Positions 5,640 to 6,099 of a stretch of DNA of 6,099 bases are shown here, one piece after another. Position 1 is the first letter of the stretch. Each line of letters opens with the position of its first letter. A program made the position numbers and the translations under genes. A model generated the notes under the pieces. It was not told the DNA's origin. It saw only the letters and a list, made by a program, of their open reading frames with translations, and ran no database searches. Origin of the DNA: an uncultured Collinsella sp. (GTDB lineage: Bacteria > Actinomycetota > Coriobacteriia > Coriobacteriales > Coriobacteriaceae); contig CAKTUC010000068.1 of assembly GCA_934617135.1 (NCBI GenBank), forward strand, positions 1 through 6,099, in the 5' to 3' direction.

Positions 5640-5649
5640 TTGGCACGCG

Positions 5650-6099
5650 CTACTGCTGAGTCTGCTCCCCGGTGCCAATATGAACATCGACGATAACCTG
5701 GCGGTAGCTGATGCCGCAGGAGTCGAGGATGCGACGGCTAATACGGCCGTCGTCGGTATCGGCATACTTATTGTCCAGGTAGACAACCTCGCCCACGCCC
5801 ACCTGCGCCAGGATCTTGGCACAGTCGTGGCACGGGAACAGCGTGACGTAGACCGTGGAACCCTCGAGGTCTTTGAGCGAGCCACGGTAGTTGAGCACCG
5901 CGTTGGCCTCAGCATGCACCACGTAGTTGTGCTTGTCCTGCAGCGGGTCGTCGCTCGTGCCCCACGGAAAGAAGTCATCGTTGAGCGCCGAGGGCGTGCC
6001 GTTGTAACCCACCGAAAGGATGCGGTGGTTGGTGCTGGCGATGCACGCGCCCACCTGCGTGTTGGGGTCCTTGCTGCGGCGCTGCGCGGCAATGGCCAC
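5650..6099 (-). CDS. dCMP deaminase (deoxycytidylate deaminase family; 5' end beyond window)
   Basis: The 149 visible codons lack the true start: the frame is open to the window edge, and the family has further N-terminal sequence before the AAQRRSKDPNTQVGACI block. The zinc-dependent deaminase motifs are complete. HAEANAVL (visible residues 62-69) supplies the zinc ligand His62 and catalytic Glu64. PCHDC (89-93) supplies zinc ligands Cys90 and Cys93. The substrate-side block GYNGTPSALNDDFFPW and the DKHNYVVHAE run resemble the dCMP deaminase type found in eukaryotic DCTD and in bacterial ComEB relatives. The reaction is dCMP to dUMP plus ammonia, which feeds thymidylate synthesis in the cytoplasm. 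The C-terminus ends GTGEQTQQ. It is probably transcribed toward the NifU-like gene, but the 170-bp spacer leaves open whether they share a transcript. A plain cytidine/deoxycytidylate deaminase label is the alternative. Confidence 0.9.
   Translation of the reverse strand: MAIAAQRRSKDPNTQVGACIASTNHRILSVGYNGTPSALNDDFFPWGTSDDPLQDKHNYVVHAEANAVLNYRGSLKDLEGSTVYVTLFPCHDCAKILAQVGVGEVVYLDNKYADTDDGRISRRILDSCGISYRQVIVDVHIGTGEQTQQ

Noticed and set aside
5526..6092. A 188-codon minus-strand frame overlapping the deaminase gene
   Set aside because: It is rich in Arg, Ser and Thr, as expected for an out-of-phase reading of the deaminase, whose own frame carries the intact HAE and PCxxC motifs.

Overview
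The window holds six genes, all on the minus strand, so transcription runs from the right edge to the left. In transcription order they are: a dCMP deaminase (5' end outside the window), a stand-alone NifU C-terminal domain protein, prolipoprotein diacylglyceryl transferase (lgt), a 727-residue polytopic membrane protein resembling DUF6020, a YebC-family protein, AmaP, and a DUF2273 protein cut by the left edge (seven reading frames in all if both partial ones are counted). The high-GC codon usage, frequent GTG starts, AGGAG-type ribosome binding sites, and the form of YebC and of the AmaP-DUF2273 pair suggest an actinobacterium of the class Coriobacteriia, most likely Collinsella or a close relative. 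This assignment rests on protein character and was not checked by a search.

Right part (5092-6099): nucleotide metabolism (dCMP to dUMP) and iron-sulfur cluster delivery. The genes are separated by spacers of 170 and 109 bp that contain GC-rich palindromes and short direct repeats. Middle part (2003-5091): two membrane proteins. Lgt starts lipoprotein maturation. The DUF6020-like protein has a GT-C-like layout and no known substrate. Left part (1-1837): yebC, a strong intrinsic terminator, then an apparently new transcription unit starting with amaP. AmaP overlaps the DUF2273 gene by 8 bp, so these two are an operon. They belong to the Asp23/alkaline-shock membrane module, whose Asp23 partner is not in view.

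The genes are mostly core and not obviously linked in one pathway, and I see no defence, mobile or biosynthetic system. The most interesting non-coding signal is a pair of REP-like hairpins. One lies just after the lgt stop codon and the other just after the DUF6020-like stop codon. They share an identical 13-nt core and are in the same orientation, but their outer arms differ while remaining self-complementary. No tRNA, rRNA, CRISPR array, insertion sequence or riboswitch was recognised. No gene-free stretch exceeds 300 bases.
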